In this document: positions 1-24,009 of the stretch, piece after piece | Layout: each line of letters starts with the position of its first letter | How positions within the stretch are numbered: position 1 is the stretch's first letter | From: Chrysomallon squamiferum | Taxonomy: Eukaryota; Mollusca; Gastropoda; Neomphalida; Peltospiridae | Assembly (NCBI GenBank): GCA_012295275.1 | Contig: CM022673.1 | Span: forward strand, 21,121,413-21,185,412 | Reading direction: 5' to 3' | DNA: 64,000 nucleotides | Notes under the pieces: model-generated | Databases searched by the model: none | Told to the model about the DNA's origin: nothing | Seen by the model: the letters and a program-made list of their open reading frames with translations, nothing else | Program-made: the position numbers and the translations under genes

Positions 1-210
1 CAAGATGCACGAATGATAAATGTCTCTGATACAGTTTGTTCAGTTACTTCATTTACATTCACTTTAGACCATTCTAGGTGTTGTTGTTTTTTCACTGTGA
101 TTAAATTTTTTATATTTGTAATATTATTATCTAATTCATTCATTTTAAAAAGAAATTAAAAACAAATTAATTGCAACATTAATGTCTTTCTCTGTATTGT
201 CTTGCTTCAG

Positions 211-9787
<9,577 letters not shown>

Positions 9788-12700
9788 TGACATCTTTCAC
9801 TGGCTGCACGTTTTACCGAACAAACTGAATCATCCCGTCTTTCATTGTTATTAAACTGTATAACATGTTTTTTATTTTAATCTTTGCTATTTATTATCTT
9901 TTTCCCAGAGTTGGTACATACTTTTATGAACTCTTTGAGTAAAATACAATCATCACTTTTACTTTTATATTTTTTTATATTTTTATTTATTTGTTTAATT
10001 ATTATTATCATTATTATTAATACTATATTAATTGTTAAATAATTTTTTTTCTTGCAATATCTGAGGTGTTATTTTTTTTGGTTTGTAATATTACATATAA
10101 TTTTTTTTAAATATCTGATTGGAATGATTATTGTTAGTCACAATTTCCGCAATTAATTTTTGTCTAATTTTTCATTTTTTTAACTTTATATAAAACATCA
10201 TGCATGCCAAAACATTTAGTGTGATACAATTTTATATAGATTAACAAATAAAATTAGATATTTTGTCCCTTTTTTTTTTAAGGACATATGTGTATAAATA
10301 TCCTGTCCTAAATGGATTATTGACTTTCAGTGTAACTCAAGTTGAATATTTTGCATTTAAATTTTAAATTTGTGCTCACTGACTTACATTTATCTGTACT
10401 GGATAACATTTATTTTAAACAGATGAACTGTCAAAATTATTTTATATTTGATTTTCATTTAATTAGTTCAGTTCTACGATTATCAGAATACAGCTATTTT
10501 AGAATTGTTTTTAAATCCTATTAAACGTGATTTTACTGATGCTGGGTTACTGCATAATTAAACTCTTCACTAAGTAGGTACTGACATCTAACAGCAAACA
10601 TTTGGATTGTAGTAGAAATATATAGTCCCCAAGCATCGTGTTCCAATGAAATTACATCATACCACAGATTGTTATAACTTGGTATATTATGACCATTAAA
10701 GTGGTCACTCTGGGTACAAGGGAAGTCTGGACCATAGCAGTCTCTCAGTATGTATGTTAATTTTTATGAATAATATTTACACTACTTGTGTAAACTAAAA
10801 ACTAAATTTCAGATGTACACAATGACTACCAGAACTAACAGAACACTTCAACTACTGTTATTAGGTAAAATGTTAGCCAAACAGGATTTGTATTTTTGGT
10901 TGGTTATTTGTCTGATTTAACAATTATTGGCATAAATTCAGTGAGAATTTCCCATCAAATTTTGTTTTCAGTGCATATCACAGTCAAGATATAAGGGCAC
11001 ACTCGAATTAATATATCTGAGTTAATTCATGACTGATTTTGTAACATAAAATAAAATTTAGTATGTTTTAAATTATTTTTGCTTTATTTTCCTCTTTTAT
11101 GAAAACTCTTAAAAAATATCTTTTTAATGTATTAATTTGTGATTAGCTACTTACAGATATCAAAACATTGTGCATAATTTTTTACTAACATTCAACAGTA
11201 CTGCTGCAATAAAATAAACAAGTAATCTAATAGTTTTAAATAACTGCAGAAAATATTGTTATTTTATTGTTCAGTGTGAAATTTACCATTTGAATAGAGG
11301 AGATTTTGGATGAATTACATTAAATTGTTTTATTCCAGTCCATAATACAAACTATATATAGTCAGTAGATACATAGACCTTAAAATAATTGTTGACAATA
11401 GAAGCTTCCTGAAAACTTTTCAAAATAACACTATAGTAACACTGACAAGATACTTTTTAACTGTACGTCTTTTAACTTTTTTAATTAATCAAAATATATT
11501 TTAAAATTAACTTTTTTACTTTTTATTTTACAACAAATACAAAAAGTAGTTTTAAATAGAAATTATTTTGTAATTTTACATTTTGCTTTAACCATCATAA
11601 TTGAGGAATACTTCTTATGATTTTTTTTATTTTTATTTTTTTTTTTTTTTTTTTTCTGCATTCTTTTTTTCATTGCTGAATAAAATGATTAGCAACATGT
11701 ACAGTTTCTAGACCTTGACAAGTTTGTTAACAACTTCAGAGTTGAATACGAAGTGTGAAAACTGCATTCAGAGTGGCACAGACTGACACAAACCAGTATT
11801 GAGTGTTAAACTAGTCACTATGAAATGTGTGATTATTATGCCTTAAACGTGTTTCTGTGATATTTTATATCAGTGAACTGTTGTAGAAAATGTACACTGC
11901 TGTTCTGTAGATCCTCATCAGTCTTTGTAGTAATTACACTGTTTACTACATTTATACTTATTTTTATTTATTTATTTATTTTATTAATATTTGTTTAATG
12001 TTTTTATATTATATATTATTATTTTTATAGATCATTTTATGGTGTATGAGGTAATAAGGCAAAAATTAAACTTCATAATTTTGATCATGAGAAAACAGTT
12101 GTTGGGGAAAATATTTTACTAAATTGTTTTTATTTTTAATAAAAGTAATTTTAAAATCTTTGTGAAAAAAATAAAAATTTTATTTGTTCATTTTAAAAAA
12201 CTGAAATTGAGAAATGTGAACAAAATTCAGGAAGTACATGTTTTGAATTTAAAATCTTAAAGAAATTTTAACTGTTGATATTGTATTTTGTGTTCATACA
12301 TTTTTACTTTGTTTTTTTTATATTCATTATTAAAAAACAACAACACAGAATTAACATTAGTATTCCATTTATTTTAGTGCTACCTTAATCCTAGTCAAAA
12401 CGGTTTGATAAAATGAAACAGTTACTTTTTGAAGAAAATTGGTAATATTTTTGTTTGCAGGGTGAAACAAAATTATTATATCATTAGAAAGGGTAATGAG
12501 TTCCATGAAAAGTGAAACAATGTATTATGGTTGTCTGTGTGTTGTGTTCCTTGAGGGAGAGATATCACTAATCAATTTAAAAAAAAAAAAAATCACTGTT
12601 CGTTGTTAATACAATATGTAATATCACATGGAACATTTTAACATTGTTGGTGTGGGAGGGATCTTTAAAATGTGATTGCTTTATAAAGAGGATGTTATAT

Positions 12701-13330
12701 GTAAATAAATAAATTATTGTCAGTAAATTCAAATTTTCTTTGTTAGCATACCAGAAGTTGATTGTGAATTGTTACATTCTCATGCAGATCATTGTCTAAC
12801 ATTTGTCATTTTTCTCTGATCATGTGTAATTACTATAGGGTGAACTCTTAAACATCATTTATATACGTAGTTCATTTAATGCATGAATTCTTTCAAAACA
12901 ATGATTACTTAATTAATATTTAATATTTAATGCTTGTACATACAGACATGCCTATTATAGCTTATTATGTACAGTAATTTCTGAGATGTACATTTTTCAT
13001 AACTAATTTTAAATATATATGTTCTATGTTCAGTGAAGTATATATATTTTCAAGGTTCATGTACACATGCCAAATCTTCTCCTTTTTTTTCAGCTTTATT
13101 TTATTTTTTTGTTTTTAATTCCCCCCTTTCTTTATTATTTTTGGTGATAATCCTATGCTCAAACATAATTGTGTACAGTAAAAATGTACATCTGCTTTGA
13201 TGCTCACACCTAATCTATATAAGTTGCTATTTCCATTAACAAATGCATTGAAGTATTAAATATGCAAAATGAATCTGTGTTTGTCTTTTATTTTTAATGT
13301 GCATAATAAAGATTTCGTTACTGAGTTTGT
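9788..13330 (+). other. HECW 3' UTR and downstream non-coding DNA
   Basis: After the stop at 9787 there is A+T-rich DNA without coding signal. Candidate polyadenylation hexamers AATAAA lie at 10247-10252, 12704-12709 and 13305-13310. The last is followed by a T/G-rich stretch and could end a UTR of about 3.5 kb. Which site is used cannot be told from sequence. Long T runs occur near 11637-11655. Confidence 0.5.
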
Positions 13331-14611
13331 TTATACTAAACTTTAAAAATTCTTGCCATCAATCAAGCCATAATTCTGCTTGTGTGTGTTCTGCTTGTTA
13401 AACTTCAGCTTTGATGGTTTGATTACTTTCTGGCTTAACATACTAAAATTTCTTAAAATAAATATTTATTCTATCATTTATATTTTTGATAGATTCATAT
13501 CATATATTTTGAAAACCTGCATAAATTTAAATCACAGATTAACTGCATCTCATTATGGTCAGGATAAGTTTGATAATCAAGCTTGCTATTATTCTTATTC
13601 ATTTAATGAAAAAAGATTGTTCCTAAGTTTTTATTTTACAGATTTGATAAAGGAATACAAAGTCAGTAATATATAACTACAATTTGCAAACATCAATCAT
13701 ATACAGATTTTTAATTTTTGTTTTTACAATATTTGTTTATGTGGTATACATAAGTAAAGTATTGCTGCTTATCTTGTAACACTGACATCCAGTAGAGGCA
13801 TTATTGGATTCAACTTGTCACCAAATAATTATGCACAGTATCCACAGAATAATAAATGTAAATTAAACAAAGAATTAAAAAAATAATAATAATAAAAAAA
13901 AAAAAAAAAAAAACAATACTTATTTTAGCTTCCATCCACTTCAGTTTATCCAGGTACGAGGTTTTTTTTTTTTTTTTTATTATTATTATTATTATATTTT
14001 TTTAAAGGTGTGAAGAAAGAAAAATTACCAGCCATGGCTTTCATTGTCAGAAGGCGTGACAGGAAGATGTAGATGACAAAAAACCACTTTCTAGCTAAAT
14101 TGCAAATTACTTTCCACCTTGCATGTACAGATTATCTGTAGAACGTTGACATTGCCTGATAATGGTCGACAGAACAAATGGCATCGGTATTTATACTCAG
14201 ACACAAGTGGTACATATTTTGTCTGTCAGTGGCGCTGTCTTGACGATGACGTTCATAGGTAATTGCATATTCACTATAATAGGCAGGTAAACGTTGTTTG
14301 AGAGGTTTAAAATAAAATATACGGTTGTATTACTTTTTATTTTTTGTTTATGAAAGCTCAGTGGTAACGGCAAAATGACTGACACAGATATAATTAACTG
14401 TTTGATCATTTTTCTATATCTGTGATAATCTGAAATCAATTTATTGTAGTAATAATTACATTTGTAAAATATATTTGTTCTAGCAATGGTAGGACTCATT
14501 TTTACCCAAATACCATCATAATAAGTCTCAATAAATAACCACAGAAACTGAACAGGACAGGATCAACATAAATTACAATAACTCAAGAATTTACAACAAC
14601 AACAAATCGTT
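13331..14611. promoter_or_regulatory. Intergenic DNA and probable ELP2 promoter region
   Basis: This short stretch separates the HECW 3' region from the ELP2 start codon. From about 14030 to 14830 CpG dinucleotides are noticeably more frequent than in the gene bodies on either side (for example gtcgac, ggcgctgtc and gacgatgacg between 14160 and 14250). That fits an unmethylated promoter. No TATA box in a convincing position. A/T homopolymers occur at 13888-13911 and 13962-13978. Reading frames at 13380-13676 and 14197-14499 show no recognisable protein. Confidence 0.5.
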
Positions 14612-15101
14612 ATGGATGTAGTTTCTGCATGTTACGTTAGTGGCGGATGTAACCCCACCGCCCACAGTGCTGACTGGGGACATAATAATTTAATTAGTTA
14701 TGCATCGTGTAAATCGGTTCTTATAAGTAATCCAGAGGTATTTGTTTTTATTTATTTTAATATATTTTGTCGTAATTTAAGTGTTTATATTCTATAACGA
14801 TATGTTATCGTGCATTTCCAATAATCGTATTAACTAATATTTAAAAGCATATTTCTTGTTTTGTTACAAATCTTTTGAGTTAATTTGTCTAATTACTTAT
14901 TTTAAATTAGATAGTGAATTGAATTTTAATTTATTAATAATAATACAGGCTTGTTTATTTAACTGTAATATGATTACACATGAATGCAGGATGTATTTAG
15001 ACTGTTTATAACTTTATTCCTATCCAAAAATAGCCTTTAACTGTAAGTTTCATTGTTTATGTTTTTTAAGACTCTTATTTCACTTTTATTAATTTAATGG
15101 A

Positions 15102-15174
<73 letters not shown>

Positions 15175-18100
15175 CAAACAGCATGTGACACCAGGAAAAC
15201 TACAAGCAGCTAAAGTTAAGCAAGTTCTAACTGGCCACAAAGATTGTGTTAATTGTATTAAGTGGGTTCCATTTCCTGATTACTGCAGTAAGTTATAATT
15301 TCATATTTATAATACTGAATAAAACTGAAAAAATTCCATTTAGTTGAGTAGAACGTTTTACATTATTTTTAAACAGATTATGGCTGATATTTCCAGATGT
15401 TTTACATACTTCTGAATTTAATTATTTAGGCAAAAATAATTTTAAATGAAATTTTAATTTCTGAAGTATTGTTTACACAATGTGTGGGATAATTTTAATT
15501 AAAATCATTATAGTATTAATTGTTAATTTATTGTTAAGTTTAAAAATGATTTACAGTGATTTCAATTTTTGTGTTCAGCTCCAGAAACTATAGTGTTGTC
15601 TGGTTCAAGAGACAAGAATATCTGTGTATGGCAGGAAGATCTTCATCAGTCTCAAAATGTAAGTACCGTTATCAGTTTATTATTTGTTATTAAAATGTTA
15701 AATCATAACAATAACAAAAATAAATAAATAAAAATAAAACATTATTTTTTTTAAATTATTATTATAGGGATATTTTTACAATTGTATCTATAAAATGATT
15801 TGAGAATTTGAAAAATGTTATTAATACTTCATATGATGTATTTGCATTTGGGGTTGCTAAGTTATATAAGGCCTTTGTTTATACAGGTACCACCAAACAG
15901 TATACATTAATTGTAAGTTAAAATGCTGAAACTAAAATAGTTAAAAAATGTACCTGTAAACATATCTGATATCATATATAGTTTTGATGAATACATATTT
16001 TTGTTTTTATAAAAAAATTATGTTTTTATAAAAAATTATAAGAATAATAATAATACCATGATTATACAGATGTTTGTATTTTCTTTTTTTCTAATTATCA
16101 AAATATATTGTTTTTACAAAATGATGACAGAAATAATAATTATGATTCCAGTTCCACCTTGAAACATGTCTATCAGGTCACACAGCTGCTGTTACAGCTG
16201 TTGAAGGAATTTTCATTACTTTATCAACATCGTCATCATCAACACTTGCATGTCAGGACTTAACTCTGCTCATTGCTTCAGCTTCCTCAGATTCTACAGT
16301 TAAAATATGGAGAAAAGATGCAGGCAAAGGTTAGTTCGTGTATAAAAACAACTAGAAGTACACTAATGAAAACCATCTGGATGAAAAAGCAGTATTGTTT
16401 ATTAGTAGAAATATATTATATTTTTAAATAAAGTCATATCAGAAAATTTCAAATTCATATGGAGTAAACTGCTCTTAAATGAAATTATTTACATCTTGCT
16501 ATTTTTTTTTTTTTTCCATGTCATGCCTAAACATAGCATTGTTAAATATATGATATGTGTATAATTTGATTAATGTTAAATTAAAAACTAAAATAGAAAG
16601 TGCGATCTTTTAAATAAACTTTTCAGTTCAATGCCACTTAACTGTAATATAAATATTAATACAAATGTGTTTTGAAACTCTATTGAGAGTGAGAAATTTT
16701 TTTTTTTTTGTTTTTTCAATAATAGATTTTCAAGAAATTCAGACCCTCTGTTTTGGAAATGGATTTGCACTTGACATAGCTATGAAAATTATTCCTGGAA
16801 CAAATGGTAATATTTTTATACTTGTATAGACTGATGTATGATAATTCATAATATGTTATAAATTATTTACAATGAAAAATAATTAGATGAGTAGTTTATA
16901 TTTTGTTGTTTCACTAAATGAATTTTTTTAAATGACTAACATGCTGACATTTGATAACTACACATTTAAATATATTGCATTTTATAAATAGTTTATGCAT
17001 CAATTATAATGTTCTGTTAATTAACATAAGAATAAATGTTACTTGTTACAGTGGTTTTGTTGGCATGTGGAGCAGATGACCATAAGATACACATATATGT
17101 AATGCAGAAAAATCAGGTAGAAATTATTTGAAATATTTTTTTTTATGAATCATTAAAATTAATGTCAAGGTTTTAAACTCAGTTATAATGCCAAGAAGTT
17201 GAAGAACATTTTAAAATGAATTAATTAGTAATAACCTCCAAAAATGTTTAGAATGTAGAAGACTAATTTACAGATAAGATTTCTTCATTTTACTTACTTG
17301 GCTACAGTATATTCCTTAACAACCAGAACAGCTGATGTGTCAAGGCATTTTTGTACTATTGTATACTTGTAGTATTGTATAATAACTTAGTAAAATATAT
17401 TAAATGTATGTGGATTATTTATTTTTCAAATTTTGTCAAATTAATAATTTTAAGATCCTTTTGAATAATGGCGCTGGGATTTCACGTATTTTGTTTATTG
17501 ACATTTGAGCAAATTTAGGAATTAATACTGATAATTATATTAAACATTTTTCTCTAAAGTTTTGAAACATCTGTTGGAAAATATTTGATGAAGATTTCAA
17601 TTTTTAGTTTGTGAAGAAGATGGTTCTGACAGGACATGAAGATTGGGTGAGGAGTTTGGACTTCATGGTTGATGGTTAGTGTTCTTTCTGAGTCACACAT
17701 TAACTTTTGAAATATTTAGATAACATTTTGTATACACGAAAATAATAGATCTAACTGTTTTTAAGTAGCAATTTTTGTATTAGTCTAATCACAATATTAC
17801 AAGGGAGTGTGAATTTTATATAGAGAGGAAATATGTTTTGACTAGATTTGTTACTTTTTTAATCAGTTTGTTAAATCATTAAATACTATGCTGGCTTATA
17901 TATCCTTTACTGAAATTAACACTGATAGAATCAGTTCATAATTTGAAATTTTATTTTTATTTTTTTTTTATTACATTCCTTTACATCAGTTATTTTTTTT
18001 TTATGCTGAATACTAATTTTCTAGGTTAGTTATCATTTCTGTTCTGTTTAATTTTCTAGATTCTAGGTTTGTTATCATTTCTGTTCTGTTTAATTTGTTG

Positions 18101-18547
18101 TATCACAGTTCAGGTGACTGTTTCTCTTGTTTCACAGATAATGATGATGTGCTACTTGTAAGCAGTGCACAAGACAATCTGATTAGGATTTGGAGATTTT
18201 GCAGAAGAAACACTGACAGAAATAAAACACTGAATTCTGTCAATGACTTGACTCTGGAAGAAGACATCACAATGCCAGAAAATATTTTTTCTTATAGCTT
18301 CAATGGTAGGGGTAAAACAACATGTATATAAAAATGTCATGTGATATTAATCATATTTTTCTAAGATAATTTTAATTAGTTCTAACTATCAAACATTTTA
18401 GTAATTTTAATTTTAATTTTAATTTTAAATTTAATTTTAATTTTAAATTTTTATTTATTTATTCTTAATAATAGATTATAGGTTTTTCTTTCAGAGTAAA
18501 TAAAATGTACACACGTGCACACATATAGTGTGGCAATTTTTATAATT

Positions 18548-18586
<39 letters not shown>

Positions 18587-19678
18587 TTATAGAATACGAC
18601 AATAGTATTTTTATTCCTTTTTTATCTTGTTTCTTTTACAGTCTACAAAGAATGAAATGTAAAATAAATGATCATTTAAATTGACAAAACCTCTGAGATT
18701 AAGTATGTGATTTCTCTGTTGTTTCACTTATTCAGATAAAGATCAGTTCTGTGCTGTTTGCCTGGAGTCAGTGTTGAGTGGACACGAAGGCTGGATTTAC
18801 AGTGTCAGGTGGCATCCCAGAGTCAAAACAGGTTAATTCCTTTTTAATAATTTTATATACACATTTCACAGGTTTGGGTAATTTATAAAACATTTAACAT
18901 AATTTGTTTTAATATTTTCCTTTGGGCATGGATCAGTTCTTGTACATTAATCTGTATTTTATTTAGCACTACTTATAATGTATTTAATAATAATATTTTT
19001 GTTCTGTATTAAAAATTAATAATTCAGACAGTGTTTGTTGAGCTGTTTTTTCCAATCATAATTCATTTGAAATATTTAAATAATTTCAGTAATTTAAATG
19101 ATCTTACACATATACAGAGGTTTTATTATTTTTCAATGATTATGAAATGTATGTAAATAGCACATAAAATTAATTGTTAGTTTTTAGCAATCATTTAATT
19201 GGTTATCTAACAATTCTAGTGTAAATTATAAAACAGGTGACCAGTCATATCACCAGCCAATGTGTCTGCTGTCTGCATCAATGGACAAGACGATGATGTT
19301 GTGGGCTCCAGACGCTGATGGTGGAATCTGGCTGGAACAGGTTAGTATCCTGACATCATTCTTAATTTTTATTTTATTTTTTTATTATTTGGTTTTGTCT
19401 TGTTTGATTAATATACTTATATTACTTTTTTTTTTTTTTCTATTTCTGTAATGGACACACAGTTAGTCTATACTAGTAAAAGAGACAGTTATTAAAAACT
19501 AGTTTTTCTGTGTTCCAGGTGCGTGTGGGAGAGGTGGGTGGTAACACACTTGGTTTCTATGGAGGGCTCTTTGGCCCTGATGGTCATTCTATTCTGGCAC
19601 ATGGTTACCAGGGAGCTTTTCACCACTGGATGCAAAGTACTGAGGTAATTTATCATTATTATTATTGCTTGCTGCTGC

Positions 19679-19719
<41 letters not shown>

Positions 19720-22700
19720 GAAAATGAAATAGTTTATGAATAGATTTTGTTGTGCCTTTAGTGATTTCTAGTTTTAGTAATAATGTTTAATATAAGTTCA
19801 AAAAGTATATTTTTTTCACTGTGTTTGCAGGACACAAAGTCATGGATTCCAGCAGTGACTGTTGGTGGACATTTTGATGCTGTACAAGACATTGACTGGG
19901 ATCCAAAATGTGGCGAGTTTCTCATCAGCTGTAGCCTTGATCAGACAACACGACTACATGCTCCGTGGGTAAAACCTGGCAGAGAGGTGAGTTGACTGGG
20001 TTCTTCTCAAATCATTTATTAAGTAATGTGACAGCTATTTCCATTACTTTGAAAACAAATAAATTGAAGTGAAGCTCTTACTGAATTCTTCAGTTACTTT
20101 ATTTTTATAAATTGATTAAATAAATATTGTTTGTTTGTTTATTTTTTTATACAGAATAGCAATAAATCTAAGGAAAATAAAAAGGAAATTTTTAATATAA
20201 AATCAAATATATTTTATGTTATTGCAGGTTTTCTTATATCAATCAGAGATATCATTTGGGCAGTGTTTACAGAGGTAGATTCGATAAATTAAATTTCTTA
20301 TAAAACAAATATCAAATTTATTTAGCCATAATGATATTCTATGAATAAAATTGATTGTTAAAATTAAAAGATAAAATGAAAATAATTCTGTCACCTTAGG
20401 TAAACTGGTACGAAATTGCTCGACCTCAGATACATGGGTACAACATGCAGTGTCTGTCTATGCTCAACAGGTACAAGTTTGTATCAGCTGCTGATGAGAA
20501 AGTTATACGAGTTTTTGATGCACCCAGAAATTTTATTGAAATCTTTTGTGACATTTGTCAAAAAAATCAAAACAAAGAGCTGCAGAGTGAGGTAACATTG
20601 ACTGTGGTTTCAGTAAATCCTTTATTTTTAGTTTGAGATGAATTCCTTTGTCTTAATAAAACCTAGCCTGTTTATTTTAAATTACTTGAAATTGATTTTT
20701 AACAGCTTCTTTAAATGTTTTTATTAATTTTTCACTGGTGTTATTTCAGTTTTTTCCTATTTTATGACTCTCTGGATGTCATGCATTCAGTTCATGTGGA
20801 ATGTTAAGCTATAATACTGTTTTTGAAGTATTTTTCTTTCAAACATATAAAACAAATTTTAAGATATACTTAGTTATTTTAATATATATTTTTAAAAATT
20901 ATTTTTATTATTATACATTTATTTCTTTTTTATATACATACTTTTTAGCCAAAGTAGAATTGAATCTACATTTGTCTAAACTATTTTTATTGCTAACCAG
21001 GATGCTCAGAATCTGCCAGAGGGCGCTAGTGTGCCAGCTCTAGGATTATCTAACAAAGCAGTGTTCCAAGGCGTAAAACCAAATTTAACTGAAGACTTGA
21101 AAATGTCTGTCAATTTGAACAATCAGTATGAAGAACTGTATTTTAAATCTGTGTCTACCAGTGGTGAGAAAAAGAAACTTATTCATTTGATGATTTATTG
21201 TGTTCTTCTTTAAGAACATCACTAATACAAGACATACAATAAATATAGTATTATTAAATTTAATATAATAACAAAACAGATACATTTGACTTGTGATCAA
21301 TATATGTAATGGCCATCTTGGCTGATATTCTTTTGATTTTGACATAGAAGATCAGTGGCATTTTAAATAAAGAACTTTTCTCAAGCTGACAGCAACTATC
21401 AATACTGAAATATATTTATACTTGCCTCAGATACTCAGTATATTTTTTCCTTATTACATACAGTGTGTGAATTTAAATATATATATATATGTTGTACTGG
21501 CTTCCTGTTCAGATTAGTGATTTGAAGACTTTTTTCACTTACATAATCATACATACACTTGACAAAAATTACATATAAAACTGTATTTTATCAACTGTAG
21601 CTCCTCCTACAGAAGAAAACCTGTTACAGAACACTCTGTGGCCAGAATCTCAGAAACTGTATGGACATGGATATGAAGTGTTTTCTGTGGCCTGTGATCC
21701 TGCAGGGAAGATAGTAGCATCGTCTTGTAAAGTAAGACTGTAAAACACCCCTTGTACCAGACTCATCCCACTTATTTAATTACCAGTCAGAACCAAGCAT
21801 TATCTTCTATGTACTTCTCTTTTCTTAAACAAAATATAAAAAAAAAAAAAAAATAAATAAATAAATAAATAAATCTTTTTTACATTTTAATATTTTAAAC
21901 TGTTATTGATTGAATCTATGTAAAACCATATGATGTCTGTGGAACTTTAAGTTCTCCTTGACTCATTGTCATGAACAATTACTTTAAAATAATTCTCTTG
22001 CACTATCACACTAATATTTCTGCCCTTAACTGACCAATAAATTTAAACTATTTTACAGGCAACCAATGCGGAGCACAGTAAGATAATTCTGTGGGATAGT
22101 TTGAGCTGGCAGCAGACTGGGACTCTGGAGGCTGCCACACTCACAGTTACACAAATAGCTTTCTCTCACAGTGGGCGCTACCTTCTCTCTGTGTCACGTG
22201 ACAGAACATGGTCACTGTTCAGAAAACAACAACATTCAGGTAAAAACACTTCTCTTGATGACAGTGATGTTTTATTAAACCACTGTTAGTTGTTATGATT
22301 TTTAACTTGATGAAAATAGTTGATTCTTGTACAGCTGTTATAATTTTAGTTTCTAAGTAGTCATTTAAAAAAACAATTAAAATTTAAAAAAAAATAATAA
22401 AATAAAATAAAATTACCTAATGGATGGATCATGTGTTTCAACAGATTTTGAATTTGAGAAAATAGGATTTGTTGACAAGAAAACATCATCACATTCCCGT
22501 ATTATCTGGTCATGTGCATGGACAGAAGATGACAAATATTTCTTGACTGGATCAAGAGATAAAAAGGTAATAAAAAGCATTTTTACTATTACGTTCTGTT
22601 ATCTGAGACAGTATACTGATAAACCTAATTCATATGTGTACAATTTCTTCTTTTTAAATTTTAAGTTTTATATATATATATATGTTGTTGTTAAAGTTTA

Positions 22701-24009
22701 AATAATTAAAAAAACATTTTTTAAAAATTTCGTTTCTCAGGTCATGGTGTGGTTGAGATGTGACATACTTGACAGGGGAGATAATTCACAGAGTCCAGTT
22801 TTCACAGTGACGTTTCCTGACGCTGTTACAGCTGTTGATGTAGCTGCAGTGTTGGTGAATGAGTGGTACGTGTATCCAGATTTCATCAAAACATTCTTCA
22901 TTCATAATTTTGTATGGCTAATAGTGTTCATGGATTTGTATATCCAAGCATGTGTAAGTTATTGTTCAAATATATAAATTCATTTGGTCTCATTTTATGC
23001 TTAATTTTAACATTTTATCTATGTGTTTTTTTTAATTATCAGAAATGGATGGACTTGCAGGAGATTGATTTAATAAACATATTCATAAACATTTTAAAAC
23101 ACTGTTACACCTGCTGATGGTTGTTCCATATAGAGATAAGCTAGATATTTGATTATATATTTAATCTGACAAGATAATGCACTTGTTTAGAACTTAATAT
23201 TTACAGTTTTATTCAGTACTGACTGCTTATGATAATTTTCAGGAAACAAAACAAATTTATAAAAGTCACTTCTGCATGCTTTTAATCCTAAAAATATTGT
23301 GATGGATTTTTCAGCTATTTGATAGCTGTTGGCTTGGACAATGGCTGTGTCCTTATTTGTAAGTGGAAACCACCAGACAACTGGGTTTGCTGCACAAAAC
23401 TTGATCAAGCGTATCCTTCGATAAAACATTTTAGATTTTTAATAATTTTACCAGTTAACAGTTGATGAGAGGAATTTTTTAAAATGTGAAGAAAAATAAA
23501 TCCAAAATCACTTTACTATAAAGAATGAAAAACAGATTATATTTAAGTTCAGTACATAGTAAAAGAAAACTCTTTTTTTTTGTTGTTTACAAAAAAAAAA
23601 AAAGAAAAAAAAAAAACATGAAATTAAAAATTAAAATAAACAACATTGCATCTCCTGTTTATTTTAATTTTTAATTTTATGTTTCCTTTTTGTGTTTGTT
23701 TATTTGTTTTTATTGGTTAAAATAAAATCTATCTTAATGCAAAATTAATATTCTAAATCAGGACTCAGTGATCAAAATTACATATTGAAAAAATGTATAA
23801 TCCAATAACACTGAAATAAAAATTTGGATTTTCTTTTTCTTAACTGTCTGAGATCTGCCCACCATTTGACTGTGACACGACTGAGATTTCGACCTCGTCT
23901 CGGACTTGCGGGAAAAGCAGACTGTGATACAAAACAGTGGCTTCAGTTAGCCAGCTGTGGCTGTGATCATTTAGTCAGAATCTCCGATATTCACTTAGAC
24001 AAGTTGTGA
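14612..24009 (+). CDS. ELP2: Elongator complex protein 2 (WD40 protein), complete
   Basis: Subunit of Elongator, which modifies wobble uridines of tRNAs with ELP3; ELP2 is a double WD40 propeller scaffold. Twenty exons join in phase: 14612-14737, 15182-15287, 15579-15658, 16152-16329, 16726-16806, 17052-17116, 17608-17674, 18138-18305, 18736-18831, 19237-19340, 19519-19644, 19831-19986, 20400-20591, 21001-21163, 21601-21731, 22059-22239, 22445-22566, 22741-22865, 23315-23410, 23853-24009. They total 2520 nt, 839 aa plus stop, close to the roughly 826 aa of human ELP2. Family signatures: [145 protein letters not shown]. The start ATG at 14612 fits the family N-terminus. The last intron appears to use the less common acceptor GAG (ends 23852). 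AATAAA at 24045-24050 is a close candidate poly(A) signal. Confidence 0.95.
15119..15172. repeat. (TTA)n microsatellite next to ELP2 exon 2
   Basis: A TTTA/TTA tract ends about 10 bp before the acceptor at 15181. It takes the place of a normal pyrimidine tract upstream of this exon. Confidence 0.9.
18021..18100. repeat. 42-bp tandem duplication in ELP2 intron
   Basis: Two adjacent copies start at 18021 and 18063, each CTAGGTT(A/T)GTTATCATTTC followed by TGTTCTGTTTAATTT. They lie just before the acceptor of exon 18138-18305. Confidence 0.85.
18541..18589. repeat. (TTTA)n microsatellite in ELP2 intron
   Basis: About twelve TTTA units. No other structure seen. Confidence 0.9.
19663..19718. repeat. 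(TTG)n/(CTG)n microsatellite in ELP2 intron
   Basis: CTG units pass into about thirteen TTG units. The tract starts some 20 bp after the donor at 19645. Leucine-repeat reading frames over it are artefacts. Confidence 0.9.
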
